A DNA stretch of 64,000 bases, taken from positions 62,001 to 126,000 of the forward strand of contig CAJOGN010000001.1 in the NCBI GenBank assembly GCA_905234245.1, read 5' to 3'. Source of the DNA: an uncultured Lachnospiraceae bacterium. GTDB lineage: Bacteria > Bacillota > Clostridia > Lachnospirales > Lachnospiraceae. This document shows, one piece after another, positions 62,322-64,000 of the stretch. The notes beneath the pieces were generated by a model. That model saw only the letters and a program-made list of their open reading frames with translations. It ran no database searches and was not told the origin of the DNA. Every line of letters starts with the position of its first letter. Position 1 is the stretch's first letter. The position numbers were made by a program, and so were the translations under genes.

Positions 62322-62576
62322 GAGACGACAAAGAAAGTTCTTATGCTAGAAGACCATAATAAGAGTGATGTATATGCAATTCTTAGATGGCTTATGCAGA
62401 ACTTTAATGAGTTAAGAATGAAAGATAATTTATCTCTGGATAATAAACGCTTAAGATGTAATGAATACATCGCTGCTCTTTTAACACAAGAGTTTAGTAA
62501 AAGACTCAACCGTGTTATCACGTTAGGAGCTAAAGCGACTATACCAGATTTTCTAGATTTGTTTAGATTCAGTGGT
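62322..62576 (+). CDS. RNA polymerase beta N-terminal subunit, exon 4
   Basis: DNKRLRCNEYIAALLTQEFSKRLNRV resembles RpoB [22 protein letters not shown]; 3' boundary approximate. Confidence 0.75.
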
Positions 62577-62766
62577 AAACAATTTGCCACTTAACTCCGT
62601 GAATTGCTGGAAACTATTATTACAATACAATCAGCAGCCAAGTTCATTATAAGAATGAAAAGGTTCAACGACTATCAAAAGACACATTAGTGAATCGAGT
62701 AGAGTACACTGCAGTGGAAGCACGGAGCAATCATGATGATTGAAGATATAGTCTAAATATATTAGG
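62577..62766 (+). ncRNA. group I intron, betaN intron 4
   Basis: Core present; candidate P1 AGTGGT with GCCACT; boundaries approximate. Confidence 0.72.
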
Positions 62767-62812
62767 AATTGTTAATTCAGCGCATGCACGCAAGTGGGAT
62801 AAACGTAGTGTT
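62767..62812 (+). CDS. RNA polymerase beta N-terminal subunit, micro-exon 5
   Basis: IVNSAHARKWDKRSV reading into LRFDDTINDMDFF; boundaries approximate. Confidence 0.55.
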
Positions 62813-63027
62813 CCACTATAAAACCTCTTGAATTGCTGGAAACTGTTATCATGACACAATCAGCAGCTAAGCTAATTATTATAATTAGAAAGTTCAACGA
62901 CTATCCAACGGATGTATCTATTAGATACATTAACTAGTAGAGTACGACTTAATATAAGTCGGAAGTGAGAGGCAGTCATAAAGACTGAAGATATAGTCTA
63001 ACCCTTATAGAGATATAAGGTATTAAG
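62813..63027 (+). ncRNA. group I intron, betaN intron 5
   Basis: Core AATTGCTGGAAA/CAATCAGCAGCTAAG/TTCAACGACTA/GAAGATATAGTCTA; 5' boundary approximate. Confidence 0.75.
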
Positions 63028-63105
63028 ATTGCGTTTCGATGATACTATCAACGATATGGATTTCTTTAGTAGATGTAAGTATACAACCAAAGGGCCACAT
63101 TCTCT
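63028..63105 (+). CDS. RNA polymerase beta N-terminal subunit, exon 6
   Basis: LRFDDTINDMDFFSRCKYTTKGPHSL. Confidence 0.8.
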
Positions 63106-64000
63106 CCGATCTCCGGACGATAAATTTATTGAGTTTATGAAAAAATAATACAAAAACATCTTATTAAAATTATTTGTAAAGGACCGATTTTATGAAAAAT
63201 AATTTTGATAAGATTGATATCAACGCAACTATGGCTTTTGATGATAAGCTAATGGAGAAATTGGGTATACCAAAAATTGAGCCTATAAACAATCAGAAAG
63301 AATTGTGGAGATTTGCTTATTTCGACAGACATCGAGAGTGTATAGAGCTACGAAGATACCTGGTGAGTAACTATGGACGTATTTATGACTTATATAATAG
63401 GGAAATGTTCAAGATACAAGATCACACACTTTATAAAACGTCTGTTGGTCCATACAAGTTTGGAACTTTCCATGTTGGTGATACGAAGACCTCACCATAC
63501 CTAATTCATCGAGTAGTTGCTTTTACGTTCATACCTCAAGTACAAGGAAAACCATTTGTGAATCATATAGATGGAAATCCAGCGCATAATTACACCTGGA
63601 ATTTAGAATGGTGTAATAATTCTGAAAACTATATACACGCTCTAAAAACTGGTCTGAAAAAAGAAAAGTATGGTGAAGAGCGTAGCAATGCAAAGTGGAC
63701 GGATGCTGAGATTCATCTAGTATGTTCAATGATGGAAAAAGGTCATAAAGCTACGTATATCTTTCAGACATTGGGCGATATACTAAAAGACCCAAAGGTT
63801 CAATATGAACGTGTTCGTACTTTATACAAGCACATACGAAAACAAACTCACTGGAAGCATATATCTTCTCAGTATAACATCGATTTTTCTCCATATAATT
63901 ATGCGAAAGAAAAAAGCAGCGTTGAAAATGCAAAAAAGAAACTCAATAAAGTTATTATGAAATCCACTGGGAGAATAAAAACCTCTTGAATTGCGGGGAC
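63106..64000 (+). ncRNA. group I intron (incomplete, runs off window), betaN intron 6
   Basis: P1 exon ATTCTCT with IGS GGAGAAT at about 63968; P element starts at window end (CCTCTTGAATTGCGGGGAC). Confidence 0.8.
63192..63989 (+). CDS. NUMOD4/HNH homing endonuclease inside intron 6
   Basis: LVSNYGRIYDLYNREMF; HRVVAFTFIPQVQGKPFVNHIDGNPAHNYTWNLEWCNNSEN. Confidence 0.88.
   Translation: MKNNFDKIDINATMAFDDKLMEKLGIPKIEPINNQKELWRFAYFDRHRECIELRRYLVSNYGRIYDLYNREMFKIQDHTLYKTSVGPYKFGTFHVGDTKTSPYLIHRVVAFTFIPQVQGKPFVNHIDGNPAHNYTWNLEWCNNSENYIHALKTGLKKEKYGEERSNAKWTDAEIHLVCSMMEKGHKATYIFQTLGDILKDPKVQYERVRTLYKHIRKQTHWKHISSQYNIDFSPYNYAKEKSSVENAKKKLNKVIMKSTGRIKTS

Noticed and set aside
12800-63105. Repeated dispersed blocks (AATTGCTGGAAA...GAAGATATAGTCTA) as CRISPR or IS-like repeats
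   Set aside because: Spacing and internal complementarity fit group I intron cores; no regular spacer arrangement, cas genes or transposase.

Overview
The window reads as accessory-rich genome of a large, AT-rich, contractile-tailed dsDNA phage infecting a low-GC (probably Firmicutes-type) host. The core is a structural/packaging block: probable major capsid, HExxH protease, TerL, tail sheath, tail tube and portal. Replication and nucleic-acid genes follow: family-B DNA polymerase N-terminal half, RecA-like protein, Dda-like helicase, NAD-dependent ligase, RNase H, uracil-DNA glycosylase. There are seven tRNAs and parts of two multisubunit RNA polymerases. The most striking feature is the density of intervening sequences. 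About 15 short group I introns share the same P/Q/R/S core (AATTGCTGGAAA ... CAATCAGCAGC ... TTCAACGACTA ... GAAGATATAGTCTA). They lie in terL, a recA-like gene and four RNA polymerase ORFs, in several cases inside catalytic motifs such as NADFDG|D and GDKMT|. Two inteins sit in Walker A motifs and carry the class 3 W-C-T signature. Three further candidates for undescribed elements are: (i) a three-copy cassette with a covarying structured leader, a 43-46 aa small ORF and a 3' hairpin; (ii) a large hairpin-rich RNA region in two partly homologous copies next to tRNAs, sharing a 108-bp near-identical segment; (iii) a two-copy leader hairpin with a conserved 18-nt loop and a covarying stem. There is also a pair of microbial-type PARG-like proteins that could be anti-defence genes. 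All calls come from reading the sequence and the supplied ORFs; no database search was run.
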